Shown: piece by piece, positions 1 through 5,440 of the stretch
How the letters are laid out: every line of letters starts with the position of its first letter
Numbering within the stretch: the first letter of the stretch is position 1
Made by a program: the position numbers and the translations under genes
Source of the DNA: an uncultured Oscillospiraceae bacterium
GTDB taxonomy: Bacteria > Bacillota > Clostridia > Oscillospirales > Oscillospiraceae
Direction: 5' to 3'
DNA length: 10,798 bases
NCBI GenBank assembly: GCA_958426425.1
Contig: CATZYY010000075.1
Coordinates: 1 to 10,798, forward strand
Notes under the pieces: generated by a model
The model's input: the letters and a program-made list of their open reading frames with translations, nothing else
Database searches by the model: none
Told to the model about the DNA's origin: nothing

Positions 1-676
1 GGGCCTGCTGCTCCTCCGCGGAGATCGTCGCGGGCAGGTCTCCCTTCTGGGGGCCGTAGTTGCCGAACTGGGCGTGGTTGCCGCCCTCGATCTCCACGAT
101 GTTCTCCGTATAGTTGATGTGATCCTCCACGCTCTGGTTGAGAGAGCCGTAGACGGTCAGAGTCTTTTCCGGCGGGTAGTCGCCGTAGATATAGGCCCCC
201 AGCAGGAAGAGGCCGTCCACCTCGTCCGAGTGGCCTGCGGCAAACTGAGAGGCCATGGCGCCGCCCATGGAGTGACCGGCCATGTACCAGTGCTGGATGT
301 CCGGGAACTGCTCCATCACCTCTTCCGCCGCATTCGCGTCAAAGATGGCCATGCGGAAGGGCATGTGGACCAGGATGCAGGTGACGCCGGTCTGCCGGAT
401 CTGCGTCAGCAGGGGCAGATATGCCTCCGCCTCCACCTTGGCGCCGGGATAGAAGATGATGGCGGTGTCCGTGGGGTACGAGGGCGAAAGGATCGTCAGG
501 TCGTCCTGCACCGTGATGGTGCTGTCCTGGGCCAGCACCTCCAATGCGATATCGTCTGCCGGGTAGTAATCCGACACATACCAGAAAAAGGCACCCGTCA
601 GGACGGCCAGGACCAGCAGGACGATCCCTCCCTCCAGCAGCCGCTTTTTCCGCCGGGGCATTTGCTTTCCTTTCAT
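1..676 (-). CDS. Membrane-anchored alpha/beta hydrolase (3' end outside window)
   Basis: A serine hydrolase of the alpha/beta fold, probably acting outside the membrane; the substrate is not evident. The visible 225 residues start with a basic stretch (MPRRKKR at 6-12) and one hydrophobic helix at about 17-34, a signal anchor. The nucleophile elbow GHSMGG lies at 134-139 with Ser136 as nucleophile, and a GGNHAQFGNYG block at 198-208 supplies His201 as the likely catalytic His. This pattern fits the Abhydrolase_5 type common in Firmicutes. The C-terminal end is cut by the window edge, probably by only a few tens of residues. The start at 676 is chosen because a purine-rich GAGGGAAGGGG directly precedes it; an ATG at 661 (MPRRKK) is an alternative. 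It begins 11 bp after the EFR1 gene ends, so it is the third gene of a leftward operon. Fold assignment is firm; function is unknown. Confidence 0.85.
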   Translation of the reverse strand, partial: MKGKQMPRRKKRLLEGGIVLLVLAVLTGAFFWYVSDYYPADDIALEVLAQDSTITVQDDLTILSPSYPTDTAIIFYPGAKVEAEAYLPLLTQIRQTGVTCILVHMPFRMAIFDANAAEEVMEQFPDIQHWYMAGHSMGGAMASQFAAGHSDEVDGLFLLGAYIYGDYPPEKTLTVYGSLNQSVEDHINYTENIVEIEGGNHAQFGNYGPQKGDLPATISAEEQQA

Positions 677-687
677 GGCCCCTTCCC

Positions 688-1428
688 TCACTGCTCGTCC
701 CGGGGAAGATACGCCCGGATGGTGTAGCGGCGGCGCCCAGCCGTGGCCTTTCCGTATTGGATGGCCTGCCGGGGACACTGGTTGATGCAGCGCATGCACT
801 GGTAGCACTGGGCTGCCCATACCGGCTTCCCTTCCCGGAGGGTGATGGCGTGGGCCGGGCAGTTTGCGGCGCAGAGGCCGCAGCCGTTGCAGCTGTCCCC
901 GACAAAGAAGGGCTTGGCGCTGCGGGCAAACCGGTTGAACCCGAAGTTCACCAGGCCGGATTTGAGCCCGGCCATGGTCCCCTCGTGGACCCGGTACACC
1001 TGCTCCTGCCGCTGGATCTCCTGGGCCATCCGCTCCAGCTCCGCCCGGGCGGCGGCGATCTTTTGGCGGATTTCGTCCTCGCCGTCGGTGTCCGAGCCGA
1101 TGATATAGTTGTTGGGCATCCGCAGGCTGTAGCTGCTGCTGAGGGGGTACAGCCGGGAAAACCGCTTCATGGCGTGGCCGGCGTCCTCCCCGCAGGTGCA
1201 TACGCCGAAGGTGAATGCCTTGGTCGCAGGCAGCTTTTTTGCAAAATCCGCCATGACCTCCGGCACGCCCCAGGCGTAGACCGGAAAGACGAATCCGATC
1301 TGCCGGGCATTCGTCAGATCCGGCAGTCCGTTCAGATGCGTGATGTCACAGGCGGTATCGTCCGTGAGGCGGGCCAGCTGCCGGGCCGCCCACGCCGAGT
1401 TGCCTGTTCCGGAAAAATAGAAGATCAT
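688..1428 (-). CDS. EFR1-family flavodoxin/ferredoxin protein
   Basis: A 246-residue electron-transfer protein joining a flavodoxin-like domain to a two-cluster ferredoxin domain. The N-terminus IFYFSGTGNSAW (2-13) is the FMN phosphate-binding loop; the flavodoxin-like part runs to about residue 165, with GFVFPVYAWGVP at 45-56. The C-terminal part holds two 4Fe-4S motifs: Cys180, 183, 186, 190 (CNGCGLCAANCP) and Cys208, 211, 214, 218 (CYQCMRCINQCP). This domain order and the length are typical of the EFR1 family in anaerobic Firmicutes, whose partners are mostly unknown; the location is probably cytoplasmic. The gene starts 3 bp after the CatA-like stop codon, with its ribosome binding site (GGAAGGGAG) inside the end of that gene, so translation is probably coupled. 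Confidence 0.93.
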   Translation of the reverse strand: MIFYFSGTGNSAWAARQLARLTDDTACDITHLNGLPDLTNARQIGFVFPVYAWGVPEVMADFAKKLPATKAFTFGVCTCGEDAGHAMKRFSRLYPLSSSYSLRMPNNYIIGSDTDGEDEIRQKIAAARAELERMAQEIQRQEQVYRVHEGTMAGLKSGLVNFGFNRFARSAKPFFVGDSCNGCGLCAANCPAHAITLREGKPVWAAQCYQCMRCINQCPRQAIQYGKATAGRRRYTIRAYLPRDEQ

Positions 1429-1431
1429 CGG

Positions 1432-2061
1432 TCACACACTCCCTTCCAGCCGCTCCTGCAAACCGTTGACGAAGCGGCACAGGTGGAATCCGTCGCACAC
1501 CGCGTGGTGCACCTGCACCGCCAGAGGCAGCAGCGTCCTACCGCCCTCCTCGCGGTATCTGCCCATGGTAAAGATGGGCAGAAGGAAGTCATAGCCCTTT
1601 TGCAAGTTCAGGTTGAATCCCTCAAAACCGGCCCATGGGAGCATGGACACCGGAAAGGTGTTCTCCGGGGTGTTGGGCTTTCCCTCCAGACCCAAATTGT
1701 TGCCGTATTGAGCCATATCCTGACGGTAAGCGGTGCAAAAAGTTTCGTAATCGGGGTCGTACTCCGTCCAGAGGTTGGAGAAGGTCTCACTCTCCGGGTG
1801 GAAAACAGTGTAGCAGGGGTGCATCCGGTCATAGACCCCCAGCTGGCCCGCCCCGTTCAGCGCCGTACGGAACTCCGTCCAACGGTTGACTTCCCCGGCG
1901 ATGTGATAGAGCATGGTGGGGTACAGCTTCCGCTCCTCCCGGCGCAGGCGGGTGATATCCAGTTGGAACACCGCGCTGTATGTGCAGGGGACCTGGGATA
2001 AATAGTGGTCGAAATACTCCTTCCGGGCCCAAGTCTCCCGGTCAATGGGGGTAAACGTCAT
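1432..2061 (-). CDS. CatA-like O-acetyltransferase (chloramphenicol acetyltransferase family)
   Basis: A 209-residue, full-length member of the type A chloramphenicol acetyltransferase family, which transfers acetyl from acetyl-CoA to a hydroxyl and works as a cytoplasmic trimer. The family signature QVHHAVCDGFH is at 183-193, with His186 as the catalytic base and Asp190 as the structural partner. HPCYTVFH (81-88), ETFSNLW (92-98) and FTMGRY (164-169) also match classical CAT enzymes. The segment that reads PWVSFTSF in enterobacterial CatA1 reads PWAGFEGF here (142-149), so the conserved Ser148, which stabilises the transition state, is Gly145. Chloramphenicol activity is therefore uncertain and another acceptor is possible. 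An AAGGAGGA site nine bases upstream fixes the start. It is the first gene of the leftward operon and has a well-formed promoter. Confidence 0.92.
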   Translation of the reverse strand: MTFTPIDRETWARKEYFDHYLSQVPCTYSAVFQLDITRLRREERKLYPTMLYHIAGEVNRWTEFRTALNGAGQLGVYDRMHPCYTVFHPESETFSNLWTEYDPDYETFCTAYRQDMAQYGNNLGLEGKPNTPENTFPVSMLPWAGFEGFNLNLQKGYDFLLPIFTMGRYREEGGRTLLPLAVQVHHAVCDGFHLCRFVNGLQERLEGSV

Positions 2062-2117
2062 CTGTTCCGCTCCTCCTTGGGATCATCTTGTCACTACCTC
2101 CATTGTAAGCGGAACAG
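2062..2117. repeat. Inverted repeat flanking the CatA-like promoter
   Basis: CTGTTCCGC at 2062-2070 is exactly complementary to GCGGAACAG at 2109-2117, 38 bp apart. One arm lies between the -10 and -35 boxes of the leftward promoter; the other lies between the ribosome binding site and the start codon. Only the second arm is transcribed, so an mRNA hairpin is unlikely. A pair of operator half-sites is possible but unproven. Confidence 0.35.
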
Positions 2118-2130
2118 GGCCAAAGCACAA
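2102..2130 (-). promoter_or_regulatory. Sigma-A-type promoter of the CatA-like operon
   Basis: On the minus strand TTGTGC (2130-2125) is separated by exactly 17 bases from TACAAT (2107-2102). The predicted transcript starts near 2095, giving a short leader that carries AAGGAGGA at 2078-2071 before the ATG at 2061. The -35 box is imperfect and the -10 box is good. Confidence 0.6.
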
Positions 2131-2204
2131 CGGGAAAGCATATCCAGGTCAGGCAGGCCGGAGCAAAGAATTCAGAAACTGTTCATTTCTCCCGCGGCGT
2201 TCTC

Positions 2205-2213
2205 TGGTATCAT
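2205..2213 (+). promoter_or_regulatory. Possible extended -10 element for the YcxB-like gene
   Basis: TGGTATCAT at 2205-2213 fits an extended -10 (TGnTATCAT) placed 36 bp before the start codon at 2249. No convincing -35 box is found at the right distance (ATTTCT at 2185-2190 is weak), so this is a tentative call. Confidence 0.3.
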
Positions 2214-2248
2214 GATGCCCACTTTCAAAACCAGCTGTGGAGGTATCT

Positions 2249-2764
2249 ATGGAATTCACCTGTCACACCACTTACGATCAAAAGTCGCTGACCGCCATGG
2301 CCCGGGCGGTCCGCAAAACCGTGCGGGCCAAACGCAGCCGCATGGTCCGCATCTGGGCCTGGATCATCATCGCACTTCTTGCGGTATCCATCTGGCTCTC
2401 CTGGGGGAACGTCTGGCAAACGGCGGCAGACTGCGCGGTCATGGCCGCCCTGCTGCTGATCGGCCGGAAAGAGGACGCCCTCAACGGATACTTTGCCAAA
2501 CGCAGGGCCCTGCCGGGCACCGACGCCGCCGATACCGCCTTCTATCCCGACTACTTCCTGGTAAAGACCGCCGCGGCGGAGTCCAAGTGGCAGTATGACA
2601 GGATCCTGGCCCTGGCGGAGACCGGGACGCACCTGGTTTTCGTCATGGGAAAGGACCACGCCCTGGCCTTCGAGAAGGCCGCGTTGGAGGGCGGCAGCCT
2701 CCCGGAATTCCGCCGTTTCCTGGAGGAACAGTCCGGGCGGAACATTCAGAACATCGGAGGATAA
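2249..2764 (+). CDS. YcxB-like membrane protein
   Basis: A 171-residue protein with a polar N-terminus, two closely spaced hydrophobic segments (roughly residues 35-52 and 56-71, WAWIIIALLAVSIWL and CAVMAALLLI) and a C-terminal soluble domain. The C-terminal part, running from the tyrosine/acid-rich region through KWQYDRILALAETGTHLVFVMG (broken here as KWQYDRILALAE / TGTHLVFVMG) to a FRRFLEEQ ending, resembles the YcxB-like domain of Firmicutes, whose biochemical role is unknown. The ATG at 2249 is chosen because GGAGG (2239-2243) sits five bases upstream; an in-frame GTG at 2237 lacks such a site. It is divergent from the CatA-like operon and followed 6 bp later by a second small membrane-associated gene. 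Confidence 0.75.
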   Translation: MEFTCHTTYDQKSLTAMARAVRKTVRAKRSRMVRIWAWIIIALLAVSIWLSWGNVWQTAADCAVMAALLLIGRKEDALNGYFAKRRALPGTDAADTAFYPDYFLVKTAAAESKWQYDRILALAETGTHLVFVMGKDHALAFEKAALEGGSLPEFRRFLEEQSGRNIQNIGG

Positions 2765-2770
2765 AGAGAC

Positions 2771-3151
2771 ATGAAGAAAGGCTGCAAAATCGCGCTGGTG
2801 GGAGGTCTGGCCGCGGTGGTCGGCATCGCCGCCTGCTGGAAGTGGATGATCCGGATGCCCCTGGGGGAGTTCACCCGGTACGCCCTCTATATGGCGGTGA
2901 TGGACGATGAAATCTGCCGCAACGAGCTAGAGGGAAATCAGATTGGAGATCAGGTCATCTCCTTCGCCCCCAGAGCCGAGACCCTGCAGGAGCGCTACCG
3001 CCTCTTTCTGGAGCTGAACCGGACCAAGGACCGCCGGCAGCTCCAGCAGGAGATCTCCTACATGGAGCAGCGGCTCCGGGAGTCCCGGCAGTATGCGGGC
3101 CAACCAAGGGAACATCTGGAGGTGGAGTTTGCCGACCAGGGCAGCCGGTGA
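2771..3151 (+). CDS. Small membrane-anchored protein of unknown function
   Basis: No family is recognised. The 126-residue product begins MKKGCK, followed by a hydrophobic stretch at 7-22 that ends in GIAAC, so it is either a signal anchor or a lipoprotein processed before Cys22; IAAC fits a permissive lipobox. The rest is soluble, charged and predicted helical, especially about 70-105 (repeated E/R/Q/L pattern), compatible with a short coiled coil. GGAGG at 2756-2760 overlaps the end of the YcxB-like gene, 10 bases before the ATG, so the two genes are probably co-transcribed and may work together at the membrane. Confidence 0.65.
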   Translation: MKKGCKIALVGGLAAVVGIAACWKWMIRMPLGEFTRYALYMAVMDDEICRNELEGNQIGDQVISFAPRAETLQERYRLFLELNRTKDRRQLQQEISYMEQRLRESRQYAGQPREHLEVEFADQGSR

Positions 3152-3207
3152 AAGCCGGTTTCCGGGGTGATCCGGACGCAGTGATTGCGTCGCTATATCA
3201 AAGATAA

Positions 3208-3241
3208 GGGCCGCTGACGATCCGTGGATCTTCAGCGGTCC
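3208..3241. terminator. Bidirectional hairpin terminator between convergent genes
   Basis: GGGCCGCTGA (3208-3217) pairs with TCAGCGGTCC (3232-3241) with one G-T pair, and the stem continues through GATC/GATC inside. It lies 57 bp after the rightward unit and 7 bp after the DUF3795 stop. Leftward readout is followed by T-rich TTATCTTT; rightward readout has only a broken T tract. A smaller hairpin, GACGCA/TGCGTC, is at 3175-3191. Confidence 0.65.
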
Positions 3242-3247
3242 TCGTTC

Positions 3248-3604
3248 TCATTTCGGGTCCTGTTCCGGGTATTTGCCGTAAGCGCCTGTCCAGTGCTCCG
3301 CCGCTTTCAGGAAGGCGGCGTGGCCGTGGGCGCGGATATACTCCAGCGCCTGCTGATACTTGCCGTATTTGTAGCCGGGGTGGTTGAGGAAGGATTGGAT
3401 GGTCTCGCAGGACTCGTACTCCCTGCAGTCCCCGCAGGTGACATGGCCTCTGGCCAGGCAGCACTTCTTCATTTTGCACCTGGCCCGGCTCAGGTCCCGG
3501 GAGCCGTCCAGATACCCCGTCTTGCAGCCCTTGCAGGTGTTCCGATACTCCCGGCAGGTGCCGCAGTAGGCGCCGCAGCAGCCGATCTCCTCCGTGTCGT
3601 TCAT
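3248..3604 (-). CDS. DUF3795-type Cys-rich protein
   Basis: A 118-residue protein with 12 cysteines (9, 10, 14, 17, 24, 27, 43, 48, 49, 57, 60, 66) confined to the first 66 residues. The order CCGAYCGTC, CKGCKTG, CKMKKCC, TCGDCREYESC is that of DUF3795 proteins, common in anaerobes and thought to bind metal, probably zinc; the function is unknown. The C-terminal half is helical (YGKYQQALEYIRAHG). Its ATG overlaps the TGA of the DUF1801 gene as ATGA, and its GGGGGG ribosome-binding stretch lies in a GC palindrome, pointing to translation coupled to the upstream gene. It is the last gene of its operon and ends just before the shared terminator. Confidence 0.85.
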   Translation of the reverse strand: MNDTEEIGCCGAYCGTCREYRNTCKGCKTGYLDGSRDLSRARCKMKKCCLARGHVTCGDCREYESCETIQSFLNHPGYKYGKYQQALEYIRAHGHAAFLKAAEHWTGAYGKYPEQDPK

Positions 3605-3978
3605 CGGGGCGCGCCCCCCTCAAAATGGCAGATCTCCAGAAAATCGCGGATGCTTTCTTCCACCGCATGGAGAGATACCTCATCACCGTATTGGATGTTG
3701 ATGCACCGCTTTCCCTTTTTGCAGGCGGGCAGACGCTCCGCCAAGCGGTTCAGAAACGCCTCGTCGGAAAAATGGACGGAGAAGTGGATCTTCGCCGCGG
3801 AAACCGCCACATATCCCTCATACATCTTCTTCCCCAGCAGCCACATGGGCATGGAAAAGGAGATTTTAGGAGTCAACTGCGGGTATTCCGCACCCATAAA
3901 GTCAATAAACGCACTGACATGCCGCCGCTGCTCTTCGTTCAGCGACGCCACATACTCAGAAACAGAAGCTGCGCCCAT
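3601..3978 (-). CDS. DUF1801 (YdhG-like) domain protein
   Basis: A 125-residue protein matching the DUF1801/YdhG-like fold, seen in SVSEYVASLNEEQR near the start, ISFSMPMWLLGKKMYEGYVAV in the middle (read as ISFSMPMWLL / GKKMYEGYVAV) and a YGDEVSLHAVEESIRDFLE-like ending. Related Bacillus proteins are described as frataxin-like iron chaperones, but nothing in this sequence proves iron binding. The frame stays open upstream to 4020, yet the ATG at 3978 has GGGAGG six bases upstream and gives the usual family start, so it is preferred. It begins 17 bp after the broken GNAT gene ends and overlaps the DUF3795 start by four bases, making it the middle gene of the operon. Confidence 0.8.
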   Translation of the reverse strand: MGAASVSEYVASLNEEQRRHVSAFIDFMGAEYPQLTPKISFSMPMWLLGKKMYEGYVAVSAAKIHFSVHFSDEAFLNRLAERLPACKKGKRCINIQYGDEVSLHAVEESIRDFLEICHFEGGAPR

Positions 3979-3995
3979 ATCGTACCTCCCACTGC

Positions 3996-4568
3996 CTACT
4001 GGGACTGCCGCCGGTCCCACTCTTTTTTCAGGATGGCATACTGCGCCGTGTTTTCATACCTGGGCGTGCCGTCGGGATCGTTCACGAAGGAAATGAACTC
4101 CAGGAACAGGCCCTCCCGGCGCATCCCCAGCTTTTCGCACAGGTGCTGACTGGAAAGATTATAGTCTTCGGTGTAGGCGTAAATTCGCCTTGCGCCCTTC
4201 TGGGAGAAGAGATAGTCGAAGAAGGCCCGGGCCGCCTCGAAGGCGTACCCCTTTCCCTAGTAGGCATCGTTCAGCATCCAGCAGGGGCTGAAGGTGTCCC
4301 GTGGGGCGTGCTCATCTGCGTGGGGCTCGCCCGTCTCCGGGTAGGCGTCGATCTCTCCGATCACTTTGCCGCCGTCCTTCAGGGTGATGGCAAAGTAGTA
4401 CTCCGTCTCGCCCAGGCGCTTTTTCATCTCTTCCCTGGCCTCGTCCAGGGAGCGCAGCTTCATGCCGGCAAAGCAGTTGACCGCAGGCTCTTTCAAATAT
4501 TCATAAACGTCCGCTGCGTCCGTTTCCAGAAAGGGGCGCAGGATCAGCCTTTTTGTTTCAATCATCAT
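3996..4568 (-). pseudogene. GNAT N-acetyltransferase (RimJ/RimL type) with in-frame TAG
   Basis: Ignoring one stop, the frame encodes about 190 residues of a GNAT acetyltransferase, the normal length for this family. The N-terminal part (MMIETKRLILRPFLETDAADVY) is written as MMIETKRLILRPF / LETDAADVYEYL and continues through YYFAITLKDGGKVIGEID to FSPCWMLNDAY. TAG at 4259-4257 (codon 104) follows, and the same frame goes on GKGYAFEAARAFFDYLF, then ARRIYAYTEDYNLSSQHLCEKLG and FISFV to a TAG at 3998-3996. The stop replaces the residue, usually Trp, just before the G-K-G-Y-A acetyl-CoA pyrophosphate loop, so a truncated product could not bind cofactor. Simple causes are TGG to TAG or CAG to TAG, or a read error. 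GGAGGG nine bases upstream supports the start at 4568. The reading frame on both sides looks undecayed, so the change is recent. Confidence 0.85.
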
Positions 4569-4622
4569 GCTTTAGTCCCTCCACTAAATCAAAGGCGGGA
4601 AACCCAGTTTCATCGTTTTTGC

Positions 4623-4650
4623 AATATAAAAAGTTCCGCTCCGGGATCAA
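4623..4650 (-). promoter_or_regulatory. Promoter of the GNAT-DUF1801-DUF3795 operon
   Basis: On the minus strand TTGATC (4650-4645) lies 16 bases from TATATT (4628-4623). Transcription would begin near 4616, giving a leader of about 48 bases with GGAGGG before the ATG at 4568. Confidence 0.55.
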
Positions 4651-4716
4651 TCTCCGGAACCCTTTGAGGATTTTGCCGTCTATATAGATAGAAGCACATC
4701 TTTACAAGGGGGAAAC

Positions 4717-4998
4717 ATGCATGAAGAAGCGGAATGTAATCAGCATCTTGCTCTATCCGCTTTTTGCGTCGCTCTTTTTGTGATCGCCAATTCCGCAGTG
4801 GTCAGCGACAGTCCGATCCATTTGACGTACGTTCAGCGGGTCATTCTTTGCAGCGCGGCAGTCTGCTCCATCGGAACGGCTCCATTCTTTGATCAGTCCA
4901 ATACAAAAATTGGAATGGTTATGAAACTGATTATTGCAGCCGCATTGATTTGGTGTATTTTTGCATTTGGTGGGTTTATGAATAACAGTATGGCATAA
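4717..4998 (+). CDS. Small three-helix membrane protein, N-terminus uncertain
   Basis: No family recognised. The intact frame gives 93 residues with three hydrophobic segments at about 10-29, 39-58 and 67-88 and little else. A GGGGGA site (4708-4713) is only 3 bases before this ATG. A second ATG at 4721, in another frame, sits at a better 7-base spacing and begins MKKRNVISILLYPLFASLFL before a TGA at 4781. That N-terminus looks like a classic positively charged signal anchor, and adding one T to the T5 run at 4775-4779 would join it to the rest of this protein. Either the annotated start is real, or the gene has lost a base in a homopolymer. It is AT-richer than the operons to its left. The promoter upstream is not clear. 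Confidence 0.5.
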   Translation: MHEEAECNQHLALSAFCVALFVIANSAVVSDSPIHLTYVQRVILCSAAVCSIGTAPFFDQSNTKIGMVMKLIIAAALIWCIFAFGGFMNNSMA

Positions 4999-5055
4999 AT
5001 GACGGCAGCCAGGTAACTTCTCATTTGGTGAACTGAATATCAGATACTGACTGTA

Positions 5056-5088
5056 GGGGCAAGGTTGAAATACACCTTGCTCCTTTTA
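5056..5088 (+). terminator. Rho-independent terminator after the small membrane protein
   Basis: GGGGCAAGG (5056-5064) pairs with CCTTGCTCC (5075-5083) with one G-T pair, followed by TTTTA. It lies 58 bp after the stop at 4998. Confidence 0.7.
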
Positions 5089-5112
5089 TCTCTGACAAGG
5101 CGTATTATAAAG

Positions 5113-5149
5113 AAAAATTCCGCAAAATCAAACAATTTTGCGGAATTTT
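5113..5149 (-). terminator. Terminator of the tRNA-Pro gene (strong, two-way hairpin)
   Basis: AAAATTCCGCAAAAT (5114-5128) and ATTTTGCGGAATTTT (5135-5149) form a perfect 15-bp stem with a CAAACA loop. Read leftward it begins two bases after the tRNA 3' end and finishes in a T run (5117-5113), the usual arrangement for a tRNA gene. It can also work rightward. Confidence 0.8.
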
Positions 5150-5151
5150 GT

Positions 5152-5194
5152 TCCGAGTGGGGAGACTCGAACTCCCGGCATCTTGCTCCCAAAG
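5152..5194 (-). other. 3' fragment of tRNA-Pro(UGG), probable attachment site of an integrated element
   Basis: Read on the minus strand this is the 3' half of a tRNA: anticodon loop TTTGGGA (5193-5187, anticodon TGG, proline), 3' anticodon stem GCAAG (5186-5182), five-base variable loop ATGCC, a perfect T arm GGGAG-TTCGAGT-CTCCC (5176-5160), acceptor strand CACTCGG (5159-5153) and discriminator A (5152). CCA is not encoded. The 5' anticodon stem should read CTTGC, but the sequence turns to ATCTC, and no D arm or 5' acceptor strand (CCGAGTG) follows. The similarity therefore stops in the anticodon region, as at the distal att site of an element integrated into a tRNA 3' end. The gene's own terminator is retained on the left, so the element lies to the right. 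Confidence 0.75.
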
Positions 5195-5209
5195 AGATTT
5201 TCGGCATTT

Positions 5210-5239
5210 TTTATAGTTGTTTATAGCAATTTATAGTCC
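5210..5239 (+). repeat. Three TTTATAG direct repeats at exact 10-bp spacing
   Basis: TTTATAGTTG (5210-5219), TTTATAGCAA (5220-5229) and TTTATAGTCC (5230-5239) place the same heptamer on one helix face three times, 15 bp from the tRNA fragment. Integrase arm sites or excisionase sites of tyrosine-recombinase elements are arranged like this; which protein binds is not known. Confidence 0.6.
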
Positions 5240-5326
5240 TTTTCGCTACAAAACAATTACTTTTTAACGCTCTTATTTCCGCTGTTTCCGTGTATTCCGC
5301 CGCTGTCTGTGGTCTTACATGTGGTC

Positions 5327-5386
5327 AGAGAGCCCTTCTTGACCAGGTGCAGTAAAACTGCTGTTGCCTGGTTAGAAGGGCTCTCT
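5327..5386 (+). other. 60-bp imperfect palindrome (long hairpin)
   Basis: AGAGAGCCCTTCT (5327-5339) is perfectly complementary to AGAAGGGCTCTCT (5374-5386). Inside, ACCAGG (5342-5347) pairs with CCTGGT (5367-5372), and GCAGT (5349-5353) pairs with ACTGC (5357-5361) around an AAA loop. This gives a three-part stem with two small internal loops. The rightward transcript ends it with CTCTTTC, a poor terminator tail, so a terminator, a structured RNA, a single-strand origin or an insulating cruciform are all possible. Confidence 0.6.
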
Positions 5387-5413
5387 TTCATGTTCGGGTT
5401 TGGGGTATTGTAC

Positions 5414-5429
5414 CTCTGCCGTGGCAGAG
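5414..5429. repeat. Short perfect inverted repeat
   Basis: CTCTGCC (5414-5420) and GGCAGAG (5423-5429) are separated by two bases. It could be a repressor operator upstream of the AlbA_2 gene; there is no further support. Confidence 0.35.
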
Positions 5430-5440
5430 AAGCAAGAGGT

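Noticed and set aside
74..727. Open frame of 217 codons on the plus strand
   Set aside because: It is antisense to the hydrolase with its GHSMGG motif; the His/Arg/Gly-rich composition is typical of a shadow frame.
544..2001. Long open frame of 485 codons on the plus strand
   Set aside because: It lies opposite three well-supported minus-strand genes, has no recognisable domain and reflects high GC third positions.
3224..4096. Open frame of 290 codons on the plus strand
   Set aside because: It overlaps the DUF3795, DUF1801 and GNAT genes in antisense and has no family features.
4660..4700. Plus-strand promoter for the small membrane protein (TTGAGG and TATATA/TAGATA)
   Set aside because: The spacing between candidate boxes is only 11-15 bases and several alternatives compete, so none can be supported.
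5152..5194. Complete tRNA gene
   Set aside because: No D arm, 5' acceptor strand or 5' anticodon stem follows on the minus strand, so only a 3' fragment is present.
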